NCBI GenBank assembly: GCA_007570785.1
Contig: ML661799.1
Span: 1,029,598-1,093,597 of the forward strand
DNA from: Antilocapra americana
Taxonomy: Eukaryota > Chordata > Mammalia > Artiodactyla > Antilocapridae
Length of the DNA stretch: 64,000 nt
Direction of reading: 5' to 3'
Shown: piece by piece, positions 35,023-44,393 of the stretch
Layout: each line of letters starts with the position of its first letter
Position numbering within the stretch: position 1 is the stretch's first letter
The notes under the pieces: model-generated
What the model was told of the DNA's origin: nothing
What the model saw: only the letters and a program-made list of their open reading frames with translations
Databases searched by the model: none
Made by a program: the position numbers and the translations under genes

Positions 35023-35400
35023 CGTTGTTGATGTTCAGTTGTAAGCGGTGTCTGACTCTTTGTGACCCCATGGACTGCAGTACAACAGGCTTCCCCCATC
35101 TCCTTCACTGTCTTTGGAGTTTGCTCAGGTTCATGTCCACTGAGTTGGTAATGCTATCTAACCATGTCAACCTCTGTTGCCCCCTTCTGCTTTTCCCTTC
35201 CATCTTTCCAGTTATCAGGGTCTTTTCCAATGAGTTAGCTCTTCGCATTAGGTGGCCAAAGTATTAGAGCTTCTGCTTCAGCAACAGTCCTTCCAATGAA
35301 TATTCAGGGTTGATTTCCTTTAAGATTGACTCTAGTTTTATCTTCTTGCTGACCAAGGGTCTGCCAAGAGTCTTCTCCAGCATCACAGTTTGAAAGCATC
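35023..35400 (-). mobile_element. BovB LINE, 5'-truncated
   Basis: Antisense 378-bp 3' end: 'gttgttgatgttcagttgtaagc', 'gactgcagtacaacaggcttccccc', 'agggtcttttccaatgagttagctcttcgcattagg', 'aatgaatattcagggttgatttcctttaagattgac'. Duplication atcttctctca (35012-35022) / atctcctctca (35401-35411). Confidence 0.95.
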
Positions 35401-35582
35401 ATCTCCTCTCATTTCTGACACCTCAAATCCAGCATATCTCAAACAGGTTTCACCATCTCTGTGTCCTCTCTGCCCCCCTGCCTCACATCTCATCTTATTC
35501 TCAAGCTCAAGGAATGATTCTATTCCAGGGACCCAAGCCAGAGACCCAGTCATCCCTGGCTTGTTACTGCTTATGACTGCCT

Positions 35583-35790
35583 TGCATATTAACTGTATGT
35601 AATGCTCACAACCACCCTGGGAGGTGATGCTATTATGATACCTCATTCAGAGGCAAAGAAAGTGAGATATAGAGAAATTAAGTAATTTACCTAAGGTCAT
35701 ATAGCTAATAAGTGGCTGAGCTTGGATTTGAACCCAGAGATCTTGGTGCCAGAATCCTCACCCTCACCCACTAACTCCACGGCCTCTCTG
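35583..35790 (-). repeat. MIR SINE
   Basis: Antisense MIR, nearly complete: 'gaggtgatgctattatgatacc', 'aagtaatttacctaaggtcatatagctaataagtgg', 'ttggatttgaacccagagatcttgg'. L2-like sequence resumes on its right. Confidence 0.85.
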
Positions 35791-35996
35791 TAACCAAAGT
35801 CTATACATTCTACTTCCTTAATAACTCAGCATCACTAACCATCTGGACCACTGCATCCCAAACGTCTGGTCTGCCTCAGGCTTGTTCCCTATAATTCATG
35901 CCTCAGTGGGTCTCCCCATCCTTCTGAATAAACTCTGAATCCTTGAGTGGGCTAGCAAAGCCCTGTTCTCATGTCTCCAGGACCCGCACACTAGAA

Positions 35997-36129
35997 TTAT
36001 GGTGACCATGTAATTTATCACCCCAATCGGGATTGTCTGAGAGGGAACAGGGACTATGTATAATTAAGTTGAGCCAATAGGTGTAAACCAGGACAGTCCC
36101 AGGCAGACTAGGGTATATGGTCACCCTAA
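35997..36129. mobile_element. small non-autonomous DNA transposon (MITE)
   Basis: 133-bp element with inverted ends: ttatggtgaccat on the left and atggtcaccctaa on the right. Interior 'accaggacagtcccagg' fits an old mammalian hAT-type MITE. Family name not certain. Confidence 0.6.
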
Positions 36130-36387
36130 CTACAGCCACTCCGATGGAAATATTGGCTGTTCTATGAACACACTGGGTTCTTCCCCCTCCGGACCTCTGA
36201 ACACACAGTTCCCTTCACCAGACAACAGGCCATTTGTCCTCTTCCAGGAGACATTCCCTGATGTCACGTCCCCAAGTTACATAAGACACCTTTCTGTCAT
36301 GTGTCTATCACACGCTCTGCTGCTGCTGATGATGAAAGAATGGGAGCCAGTGTCACCTGGGCTGAGGGGTGGGGTGAGGGACACATT

Positions 36388-36510
36388 GTTGTTTGGTCGC
36401 TAAGTCATGTCCGGCTCTCTGTGACCCCATGGACTATAGCCTGCCAGGTTCCTCTGTCCATGGGATTTTTCAGGCAAGAATACTGGAGTGGGTTGCCATT
36501 TCCTTCTCTG
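36388..36510 (-). mobile_element. Bov-A SINE, 5'-truncated
   Basis: Antisense 3' part only, 'gttgtttggtcgctaagtcatgtccggc' to 'gttgccatttccttctc'. It stops before the tRNA-like head. An 8-bp near-duplication gacacatt (36380-36387) / cacacatt (36527-36534) flanks it plus 16 extra bases. Confidence 0.9.
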
Positions 36511-36536
36511 CTAATGTCTCCAGGGGCACACATTAG

Positions 36537-36690
36537 CAGAGTGGTTAGACATATGGGCAAGGGAGTCAAATGGCTGGAGGTCAGGTCTCAGCTCACTGTG
36601 TGATCCCTTTTAAATTATCCAACCTATCCACAGTTCCATCTTGTCAGAAGCTTTCACGAGGCTGGTATGAAACAATGCACATGAAATTTG
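36537..36690 (+). repeat. MIR SINE
   Basis: Sense MIR: 'agagtggttagacatatggg', 'gtctcagctcactgtgtgatcc', 'ttccatcttgtcagaagc', 'cacgaggctggtatgaaa'. Confidence 0.6.
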
Positions 36691-36693
36691 CCT

Positions 36694-37026
36694 GAAAGTG
36701 AAGGTGACAGTCGTTCAGTGGTGTCTGGCTCTTTGCAACCCCATGGACTGTAGCCCACCAGGCACCTCTGTTCATGGAATTCTTCAGGCTAGACTACTGG
36801 AGAGGGTAGCCTTTCCCTTATCCAGGCCATCTTCCCAACCCAGGGATCAAACCCAGGTCTTCCACATCGCAGGCGTATTCTTTACCATCTGAGCCACCAG
36901 GGAAGCCCAAGAATCCTAGAGTGGGCAGCCTATCCCTTCTTCAGTGGATCTTCACAACCCAGGAATCGAACCAGGATCTCCTGCATTGCAGGTGGATTCT
37001 TCACCAGCTGAGCTACCAGGGAAGCC
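36694..37026 (-). mobile_element. dimeric Bov-tA-type SINE
   Basis: Antisense Bov-tA ending 'gagccaccagggaagccc' at about 36909, then a second tRNA-like unit ending 'gagctaccagggaagcc'. Full-length dimer. Confidence 0.95.
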
Positions 37027-37059
37027 ATATCACATAGCAAACACCTGTCATGTAGCAAA

Positions 37060-37290
37060 TTAAGCATGGCTACAATTGTTTACTGAGCATTTGCTATGTG
37101 CCAGGCGTGGGCGATCACTTCATATGCAGCACAGCTCATGTGCTGTCTGCCACAAGGGTTCTGCAGCGTGGGGCTTGTTATCGTCTTAATCTTACAACTG
37201 GAGATGAGTCTCAATGAAGTTCCTTGCCCGAGGTAATAAGGCGGCTTTGGCAAACGCTGGCCTCCAGTTTGTGCCCAGGTCCCCTGGACC
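37060..37290 (-). repeat. MIR SINE
   Basis: Antisense MIR: 'tttactgagcatttgctatgtgccagg', 'caactggagatgagtctcaatg', 'ccttgcccgaggtaataagg', 'ggcctccagtttgtgccc'. Confidence 0.75.
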
Positions 37291-37294
37291 CACA

Positions 37295-37920
37295 GTACAG
37301 GAAGTACGTATGCTGTCCCGGTTGGTCTCCCTTGCTAGGCTGAGGACAGAGATGGAATCTGTGGCCCTGTATTCTCAGTCGTCCCATCCCGCAGGTGTCT
37401 CTTGAGAAAAGGGAGGAAGGCATTTACAGGTGACCAGGAGAAAGCATGCTCTGCTGAAATGAAACACCGAGGGGGAGGCGTGTCATCAGGGAGGCGGGGT
37501 CGGGGACCGGAAGAGCTGAGGTGGGGCAGACGCCTTTCACCAGGTGACGGGTCAGGGCCATCTTCTCATGGGACCGGGGTTTTTCTCCTAGAATTTAGGT
37601 TTCAAAAATAAATCTACTGGGAGGGGGAAGGAAAAGGGTGTGTGAGTGTGTTTGTGTGTGTATTCGTGTTTTGCTGCGATTCGGGCTTCACTGTGTCTTA
37701 TCCAAGGTAAAAGTTGCCAAAAGAAAATAAAAACTCCTTCAACCATTTCCGTGTTCTTTTCTGGAATTAAGCTGCAGGAAGGACAGCTCAGAACACCATG
37801 TGTCTTAGAGGCCCATTTACAGTAATTCAGCAACAGTGAAGTTGTGTGTGTGTGTGTGTGTGTTTATAGAGGATGATCCAGGTGGAGGCTGGCATATCAG
37901 TGCCCATTCCTGAGGCTAAG
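37295..37920. other. gene-less stretch, G+C-rich then TG-rich
   Basis: 37440-37580 is G+C-rich with several CpGs. TG-rich runs lie at 37637-37662 and 37842-37863. No gene seen. Confidence 0.45.
37842..37863. repeat. TG microsatellite
   Basis: Eleven TG units. Confidence 0.9.
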
Positions 37921-38050
37921 CAGCAGCAAATTAGCAAAAAAATATTCCTACCAGGCCTCACACTGCTAAAGAGTAAATATAATTATCCTTAATCAATACA
38001 GGCCCTTCAGCGCTAGCTAATGGCTGTCCTGAGCTTAATTGTTCGCAGCA
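37921..38050. promoter_or_regulatory. candidate conserved regulatory element
   Basis: Non-repeat A+T-rich island between G+C-rich flanks. It carries AATTAGC, TAATTATCC, TTAATCAATA, GCTAATGG and CTTAATTG within 125 bases, typical of homeodomain-binding enhancers. The function is inference; no conservation data were available. Confidence 0.25.
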
Positions 38051-38054
38051 GTTG

Positions 38055-40015
38055 GGGAGGGGGGACAGAGCCCTCCTGCTTCCCTCGAGCAGGACAGAGT
38101 GTCTTGGAGCTGCGGGCAGGACCCCAGGGCTTGAGGAGGGGAAGTGGAGGTAGAGAGAGGCCAGGGGAAGCTCATGTGGTTCGCCCCAGATGGACTAGTG
38201 GCTGCCCTGGCATGGCATCCACATGGCGCCCTGTGCCTTGAGAACCCTGGCCTGCCCTCCTCCCTCCTGTGGAGCCCTCCTCAGGCCCACAGCTCCCCTG
38301 CTGCCATCTTAACACCCTGAGTATGCTGCCCGAGGGCGCAGGTGACAGACCGGGGCACGCCTGGCCTCACGCACAGTCTCGTCCTCTGTGACTTCACCTC
38401 CTAGCAGAGTGGGCTCCACCAGGGGTAGGCGGCCTGTCCTATGGGTCCTGGGTAGGGAGATGCTGTCTGAGTCTCAGCACTGAGGTCACAGCTTATGCCA
38501 GTGCAGACCACCCTGTAGATTTCTGGGGTTCCTGACCCACGGCTCTCAGAGGACTGAGGCTGTGGGTGGGAGGGGTGGTGGTGATGGTGGGGCTAAGTCA
38601 AACGGAAACTCCACAGAATAAGGGCTTCGCAGGTTGTCTGTGTCCCCCCTGTGCTGAGTCCCTTCCAGCCCCCACTCCCTGAATGTGGATCTTGGCCCTG
38701 GGGTGATTCCCTGCTGCCTGTCAGTAGAACCGCAGGAAACAGGCTCACACACCCTCAAAACCAACTCAGAGGCCTCACAAACCCTAGATTTCCATTCCCT
38801 GGGTGCTGCACAAGCCCAGGACACTGGCACCCAAATTGCCACATATCCTTGCTCACCAGGTGTGGCCTTGGGGCTGGCCTGGCATTCCCTTCTTAGTTCT
38901 GAGAACTTGGCGGAGTTACTGTGCCTTTGATGCCTCAGCTTCTGTCTGTAAGACGTGGATTGTAAGACTGGTGGGGTGAGGGTGGGGCTGAGGGTGAGGA
39001 AGAGATGAGGGAAGCACACATAGGTGTCGGATGGTGCCAGGAATCCAAGAAGTATGTCCCCCGGGAGGCGCTGGCTGCCCATGGCTCTCCCCCATGCTCC
39101 TTCCTGACCCTGAGCCCGTCTCCAGTTCTGGCCTCCAACCCCTCCCTCCATCTCCTTCCCTCCTCTCCCCCTGCCACGCCTCTCCATGGCTCCCTGCTCC
39201 TCAGGAAGAGGCCACAGGAAGGACAGAGGCACACTCCCCTCCCGCCTGTGTCTATTCCTGGCCAGGCGCAGGCGGTCCTCGGAGACTGATGTCCTATTGA
39301 TCGGGCCAGAACACTGTCTAGACAAGGCAAACCTCCTGAAGTGGACACTGGCCGCAATAGCACCGAAACTCCTCGATGACTCTTGGCACGTACATCCCCT
39401 CCCCTGGGCAGGCCTAGCAGAAGACCAAAGCTGTGAGCTGGCGAGTCGCCCAGCACCAACCTCCAGCCACTAGTAAGAATGTGGGAGGGGCCGAGCAGTG
39501 AGCACCTGGCTCAGGGTCCCCATCCCAGCTCATCTTCCTTTCATCACCCCCGACAGGGTTGGGGGCATTCTTGCTCCCTGAACACTCATGGAACCTCTCT
39601 TCTTAGCAAGGAACTCCCGACTTTAGGCCTGGTGGGGGGGACCCGAGAACCTCTCCTCTTGCGGGCGGTGCAATCTGTTGGGGCAGTCCAGGCCGGTCTC
39701 TGGGAATGACTCTATTTCTAGGTGGGAGGTAGAGGAATCCGAGGTCAACTGTTGATGAGCTTGGCCTCAAGGGCTTGTCTTCTGCTGTGTGGGTCCTGTC
39801 TGAGAGGCGGCCACCTGTGGGCTGCATCTGCAGGGGTGGGAGCAGGAGGAAGGGCTTTTTCTGATTCACAAGATGACGCCATTTGGCCTGGCTGGGCACT
39901 GCTCAACCCAGAGGCTCTCAGAGCATGGTCCCTTGCTTGGACTCACTTCCTCTGTAACTAAGCACTGTTTTTGGTCCCTCTGTCCAATCTTTTAGGGACC
40001 GGACTCCCTATCTGG
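38055..40015. other. G+C-rich gene-less stretch
   Basis: Contains the longest minus-strand frame in the window (38546-39325), but with an overlapping 174-codon minus-strand frame and several + frames, low-complexity Arg/Gly and Pro/Ser composition and no domain. I treat these as chance frames. Pyrimidine-rich tract at 39125-39190. Confidence 0.45.
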
Positions 40016-40033
40016 TGCTCCAGGCTCCACGTT

Positions 40034-40259
40034 GCTTGTGTGCACGCTCAGTCACTTCAGTCATGTCCAACCCTGTGACCCCATGGACTGGAGCCCGCCA
40101 GGCTCCTCTGTCTGTGAGATTCTGTAGGCAAGAATACTGGAGTGGGTTGCCATGCCCTCCTCCAGGGGATCTTCCCAACCCAGGGACTGAACCCACGTCT
40201 GTTAGGTCTCCTGCATTGGCAGGTGGGTTCTTGACCACTAGCACTACCTGGGAAGCCCC
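40034..40259 (-). mobile_element. Bov-tA SINE
   Basis: Antisense 'gtgtgcacgctcagtcacttcag' to 'actacctgggaagcccc'. Target duplication caggctccacgtt (40021-40033) / caggctccttgtt (40260-40272), two mismatches. Confidence 0.95.
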
Positions 40260-40274
40260 CAGGCTCCTTGTTAC

Positions 40275-41385
40275 AGGATGCCTGACCCTGCCCCAGTCTC
40301 CTCATCCAGAGCCTTTCTATCTCTCATCAGACCTGCCTCACAGTGGCCATCAGAACTTCCTGGGTGACTGCCCTTGCCTTCTTGAGAGCAAACGAGAGTC
40401 AGCTTTCCCAGGGAACCCACCAAAGAGCCTTGCACCTCACTGGTCATCCCACCATGTTCCTTCCTGCTCAAGCTCAGCACCTTTCCTGTCATCTTTTTCT
40501 TTGTGGGGCTAGAAAATATCTGATTCTCCTCCAGCCAATCCCTGCCCAAGAATGTCATCTTTTCTGGTCTAGTCCGAACAGGCTCAGTCTGGAATTCTAA
40601 ATCTGCTGGCCCCTCAGTAGGCCTATTCCCTGCTCCCTGATTAGAGAAGCCCAAATTGCCTGAGTGCTAAAAATAGCATCTTCATCAGTGACTAAACAAC
40701 CTGGCAAACAGCAGCCCCCACTCTCCCTTGCCCAGTTTGCTTGGGGACACGTGTTCTGTGCTTCCGCTCCATCAGGAATCCTTGGGGACTGTAGCACTAT
40801 CTGGGGACCCCTCACTGCCAACCCACAGGCATCACTTCCCCTTGGAACATACCCCTCATATGAAAGGAAGGATAATGGGGGGAGGAAGACTTGATCAATG
40901 AGTCTCGTCCCAATCACTCTGGGCACTTTAAACGCACCAGCCCTGGGTCATGGCCAGGGCCCACTGAATGGAGCACGCACGGAACCATGTACCAACGAGC
41001 CCTCAGAAGACTCTGACGTGACGGGTTCGGTCACTGGTCACTGGGAGCCACAGCACTAGGTGGCTTTCCATGTTTATTTTCAAAGAATTAGAAGTCCAGA
41101 AATGGGGGAATGTTACTGGGGGCCAGTGACCAGTGACCAGTGATGACGTTACTGGGGGCAGAAGAAGAACTGGCTCCATGTTCAAATGCCCCCCATGGCA
41201 CATACACATAAGGTTCAAGCCTCAGTAACTAAGACAAGACTGCGTTTATGTCTCACATGCAGAGAAGCCTGCATGGTAGGGTTTATTCTCCATGATGGTC
41301 ATCTGGCACATAGGAGGCTAGTCTTCAGTGTTTGGATGCCTATGTATCTCTCATTTGTAATACTACTCAATTTATATACATATAT
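40275..41385. other. gene-less stretch
   Basis: No gene seen. 41030-41159 holds nested inverted and direct repeats around CRE-like TGACGT cores, described in the findings. Confidence 0.45.
41030..41159. repeat. inverted and direct repeat cluster
   Basis: Arms GTCACTGGTCACTGG (41030-41044) and CCAGTGACCAGTGAC (41123-41137) are perfect reverse complements. GTTACTGGGGGC occurs twice, at 41112-41123 and 41148-41159. Confidence 0.9.
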
Positions 41386-41387
41386 AT

Positions 41388-41512
41388 ATTTCAATTTTTT
41401 GGTCACACCATATGTGGCATGTGGGATCTTAGTTCTCTGATCAGGGATTGAACCCTTACCCTCTGCAGAGGAAATGCGGAGTCCTGACCACCGGATTGCC
41501 AGGGAAGTCCTG
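41388..41512 (-). mobile_element. CHR-2-like tRNA SINE, short
   Basis: Antisense: 'ttttttggtcacaccatatgtggcatgtgggatcttagttctctgatcagggattgaaccc' to 'ccggattgccagggaagtcc'. Confidence 0.85.
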
Positions 41513-41559
41513 AGCACCTATATTGTCGAACTGCTTTCTTCCTTATAATCATTCCCTTT

Positions 41560-41880
41560 GACTTTATAACCCACCACTTTTAATCTGGAAACTCCTAATC
41601 ACCTTTCAAAACCCAACTTCGACATAACCATCCCTAGAAAGTCTTCCCTGAGCTGCTATTCCATCCACTCCACATAAGAAATTGTTCCTCTGTCGCTATA
41701 CCTTGAAAATGCTCTCCTTGTAATAGATCTATTCCATTGACTTATAACGTATTTTGCTTGCCTGTCTCCCCTCTGAAACAGGGCAGCGATGATGTCTAAT
41801 CATCTATGTATCTTCTGAGTCTAGTACAGGCTCTTTTATACAGTAGGTGCTCAGTAAATGCTTGTTGAGTAAATGAACGC
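41560..41880 (+). mobile_element. L2 LINE 3' end
   Basis: 'cgacataaccatccctagaaagtcttccctgagc' to 'gtaggtgctcagtaaatgcttgttgagtaaatg' follows the L2 3' region to its very end. Confidence 0.85.
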
Positions 41881-42084
41881 AGTGAGTCTTTCCACTTGGA
41901 GCACAGGCTCCTTGAATCTAGGAACCATACATTCCCTACAAGTCAGCATAATACTTAGTGCAGAAGTATACACATACCTCTGTGGAACAAAGGAAACGTT
42001 ACTGCTCTCTGGTTCTGCCCCCAAACTCATCTGTACTCAATGAAAATCTCAACAATCTCACCACTGATTCCTGGCAAATTTAGT

Positions 42085-42295
42085 CACTCCCTTCTCTGTG
42101 TTCAAACCTCTGTAAACATGCCTGCATTATGGTATTCATCCCACTGTACTGAAACCATTTGTTTACATATTTGTCTTCCCCACTAGACATGAGCTCCTTG
42201 GGGACCGAGTGTGTTTCTTATTTTTCTTTATATTCTCCATCCCTGCACCTAGCAGGGCGTCTGGCACTATGGATGCTCGGTGTCTGCGTATGGAG
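42085..42295 (+). mobile_element. L2 LINE 3' end
   Basis: 'ttgtcttccccactagacatgagctccttggggacc' and 'ctgcacctagcagggcgtctggcac'; a second L2 terminus in the same orientation. 41895-41965 may be part of a further L2 piece. Confidence 0.75.
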
Positions 42296-42299
42296 TGAG

Positions 42300-42995
42300 T
42301 CACCACCAGGAGGGGGGCTGTGGCTACGGGGGATCGAGAGTGGTTCCCAGCTTGATGGAGACCCTGGAATAAGACTGATATGGCTCTGGCTCCTCACAGG
42401 GCAGCCTCGACAAGAGTCACTGTCCCTAGCTGGGGGTAGTAAAGCGCTAGGCAAGTTTACAAAGATGGCTAGTTCCTTGGCTTGCCTCTTGTCCCTGCCC
42501 CTAAGTCCCCCCAAACACATGATCCATCCATCTTTATAGCTGTCGTGTCTGGATAAGTGACTGTGGAGGTCACAGAACAGGTGGGCCCCAAGTTCAGGTT
42601 TCTCTCTTGGAGGATTAATGGAGCATCCCTTTGTCCTCTTGCCGACGGAACTATTTCACCTCAATAGTAATCAGATGCCCACTTTGTCTGCATCCCTGTT
42701 CCAGATGCTGAAAGCAATTCTGGAAACACAGCCTGAGTGGTCAGCAGCCGTCACAGTTGGAGGAAGGCTGGTAGGGAGAAGATGAGGGTGAAGGCTAGAC
42801 CAGCAAGGAAAGTTCCAGAAACAATAAATTTCAGATGTCAGAAAAACAGCTTCAACACCTGCAGGGCAGCCCAAAGCTCTCAGGCCTGGCTGCTGGCAGC
42901 CCTTCCTGCAAGCTGGCAAGGTGCTCACTCTGCACTGGGCCTCCGGCCTCTGCTTCTAGCCCAGGGCTAGGCTCTGTCCTCAGCACTTCGCTTTA
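42300..42995. other. gene-less stretch
   Basis: No gene or confident repeat. Confidence 0.4.
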
Positions 42996-42999
42996 GGGT

Positions 43000-43275
43000 A
43001 ATCATTTTAATAGATATGAATTGGGGGCCTCTTGCCTGCGAGTGAAACTGAAATCGAATCCATAATCCAGACAGAGGGGAGCGCAGCTGCAGTGGGTTAA
43101 TTACGCGCACGCGGAGCATATGGCGCGCGGCGCACCTCCAGACCAGCAGGCGGAGAGCGCTCTCTGGGACGCAATTAGCTCCTGCACATGCATAAAATAT
43201 GAGCCGGGGCCTCCAAGAGAAAACTAAAATTGCTGAAGTCATAACCTCAAACCAGTGTGATTACAATCACTGAGT
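43000..43275. promoter_or_regulatory. candidate CpG-rich enhancer-like element
   Basis: About a dozen CpGs packed in 43075-43180 in a CpG-poor window, with E-boxes CAGCTG (43084-43089) and CATATG (43117-43122), homeodomain core TTAATTA (43097-43103), CAATTAG (43172-43178) and the palindrome GTGATTACAATCAC (43257-43270). Not a known repeat. The regulatory role is inferred. Confidence 0.35.
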
Positions 43276-43494
43276 CGTGCCACTTAGGTGTAAGCAAAGT
43301 TTGCTCAACGGCTCACACGCAGGTGGGCTTGCAGTGTGGTGGTTGTCCATCTTCTTCCTGCCCGGCACTTCCTCCATATCTGCATCCTTTGTTTTCCCAC
43401 AGCATCCTTTCCTTCCCCAGGTCCTAGGAACCACGCCGCTTAACTCAGGTCCCTCAGGGGGACTATTACATGGGTAGGGCACGACTCAGGATAA

Positions 43495-43680
43495 TAGTAA
43501 CAGTGTGCCTGTGCCGAATCTGACACTTTACATGTGTTACCTACTTATCCTCCCAGTGATGCTATGAGGTAGATATTATTAGCCCCACTTTTCAGGTGAG
43601 ATATTGAGGCTAAGGGAGTGAAATAAATTGTCAAAGCCATCCACCCAATCTGACCTGAGAACTTCCCATTCTGCTCCGTG
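43495..43680 (-). repeat. MIR SINE
   Basis: Antisense MIR: 'gtgatgctatgaggtagatattattagccccacttttcaggtgagatattgaggc'. The next MIR lies in the opposite orientation 20 bases away. Confidence 0.8.
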
Positions 43681-43699
43681 GAGGACACAGAAGAACCAT

Positions 43700-43860
43700 C
43701 CAGGCTTGAGTCCCAGCATTCCAGCACTTTAGGCAAGTCATTCCATCTTTTTGAGTCATTTCATCTTTCCTCTCTGGAAGAGTGTGATAATAAAACTTAC
43801 CTTCAGGGTTGTTCTGATGTGGGTATTAAATGAAATCATGTATGTGAAGGGGACAGGCAG
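43700..43860 (+). repeat. MIR SINE
   Basis: Sense MIR: 'taggcaagtcattccatctttttgag', 'ataataaaacttaccttcagggttgttctgatg', 'attaaatgaaatcatgtatgtg'. Confidence 0.75.
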
Positions 43861-43879
43861 GAAGCCCCAATCAAGGTTG

Positions 43880-43950
43880 TAGGTAGGAATGCATAGTGAT
43901 TAGGAACCGGGGCTGTGAGAATCAGCTCTATGGGGTGGGGGGTGAGGGCG
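43880..43950 (+). repeat. MIR SINE head fragment
   Basis: 'gcatagtgattaggaaccggggctgtgagaatcag' resembles the tRNA-related start of MIR. Short and uncertain. Confidence 0.45.
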
Positions 43951-43999
43951 ATGAATTTCCGTTTCTTCCTCAATGAGCCTCACTTCCTTTACAGCTTTG

Positions 44000-44322
44000 C
44001 TGTAATGGCTCCTTGTCCAGGGCCTTCCCTGACCACCTGGATTTGAATTAACTGCTTCCACCAGGGACACTCCATACCCTCATTGTCTGCTGTATTTTTC
44101 TCTTGACACTTGCCACCTTTTCACATACTGTATTTTATACTGTGTTAATTCTCATCTCCTCCATTCCTGCTTCCCATCAGAATGCAAGCTCCATGAGAGC
44201 GGGGGTGGGAGGGGGCTGGCATTTATCTGTTTTGTTCATTGTTGTATTTCTACCACCAGGAACACTGCCTTACACCTAGTAGGGGATCTATAAATATTTG
44301 GTGAATGAATAAACACATGATT
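44000..44322 (+). mobile_element. L2 LINE 3' end
   Basis: 'gggccttccctgaccacctgg', 'atgcaagctccatgagagcggggg', 'ttcattgttgtatttctaccaccagg', ending 'aaatatttggtgaatgaataaac'. Confidence 0.85.
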
Positions 44323-44324
44323 AA

Positions 44325-44393
44325 CTTCAGTAATCCTGTTTCCTCATCTGTAAACTACTACCCTCTTAGATGGTTGTGAGGATTCTTTCACAT
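44325..44393 (+). repeat. MIR SINE fragment
   Basis: 'cctgtttcctcatctgtaaactacta' and 'gatggttgtgaggattc' are the MIR core in sense. Confidence 0.6.

Larger units (their letters stand above)
33690..36340 (+). mobile_element. L2 LINE, long copy with nested insertions
   Basis: L2 consensus order is followed across five pieces: 'taccgtccctttcctctgcag' and 'cttaaaagctgtctacatg' (34250-34300), 'cctcacagcagcatctactgctgttggag' (34420), 'ccaggttttcctcctgactttc' (34796), 'atctttagcccagatcttcc' (34952), 'acctcaaatccagcatatctcaaac' (35420), 'tgaataaactctgaatccttgag' (35925), 'aggagacattccctgatgtcacg' (36246). Interrupted at 34490-34773, 35023-35400, 35583-35790 and 35997-36129. All frames are broken. 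The leftmost 350 bases are the least certain. Confidence 0.7.

Noticed and set aside
38546..39325. 259-codon open frame on the minus strand in G+C-rich DNA
   Set aside because: Low-complexity Arg/Gly and Pro/Ser composition, several other long frames overlap on both strands, no domain recognised. Expected by chance where stop codons are rare.
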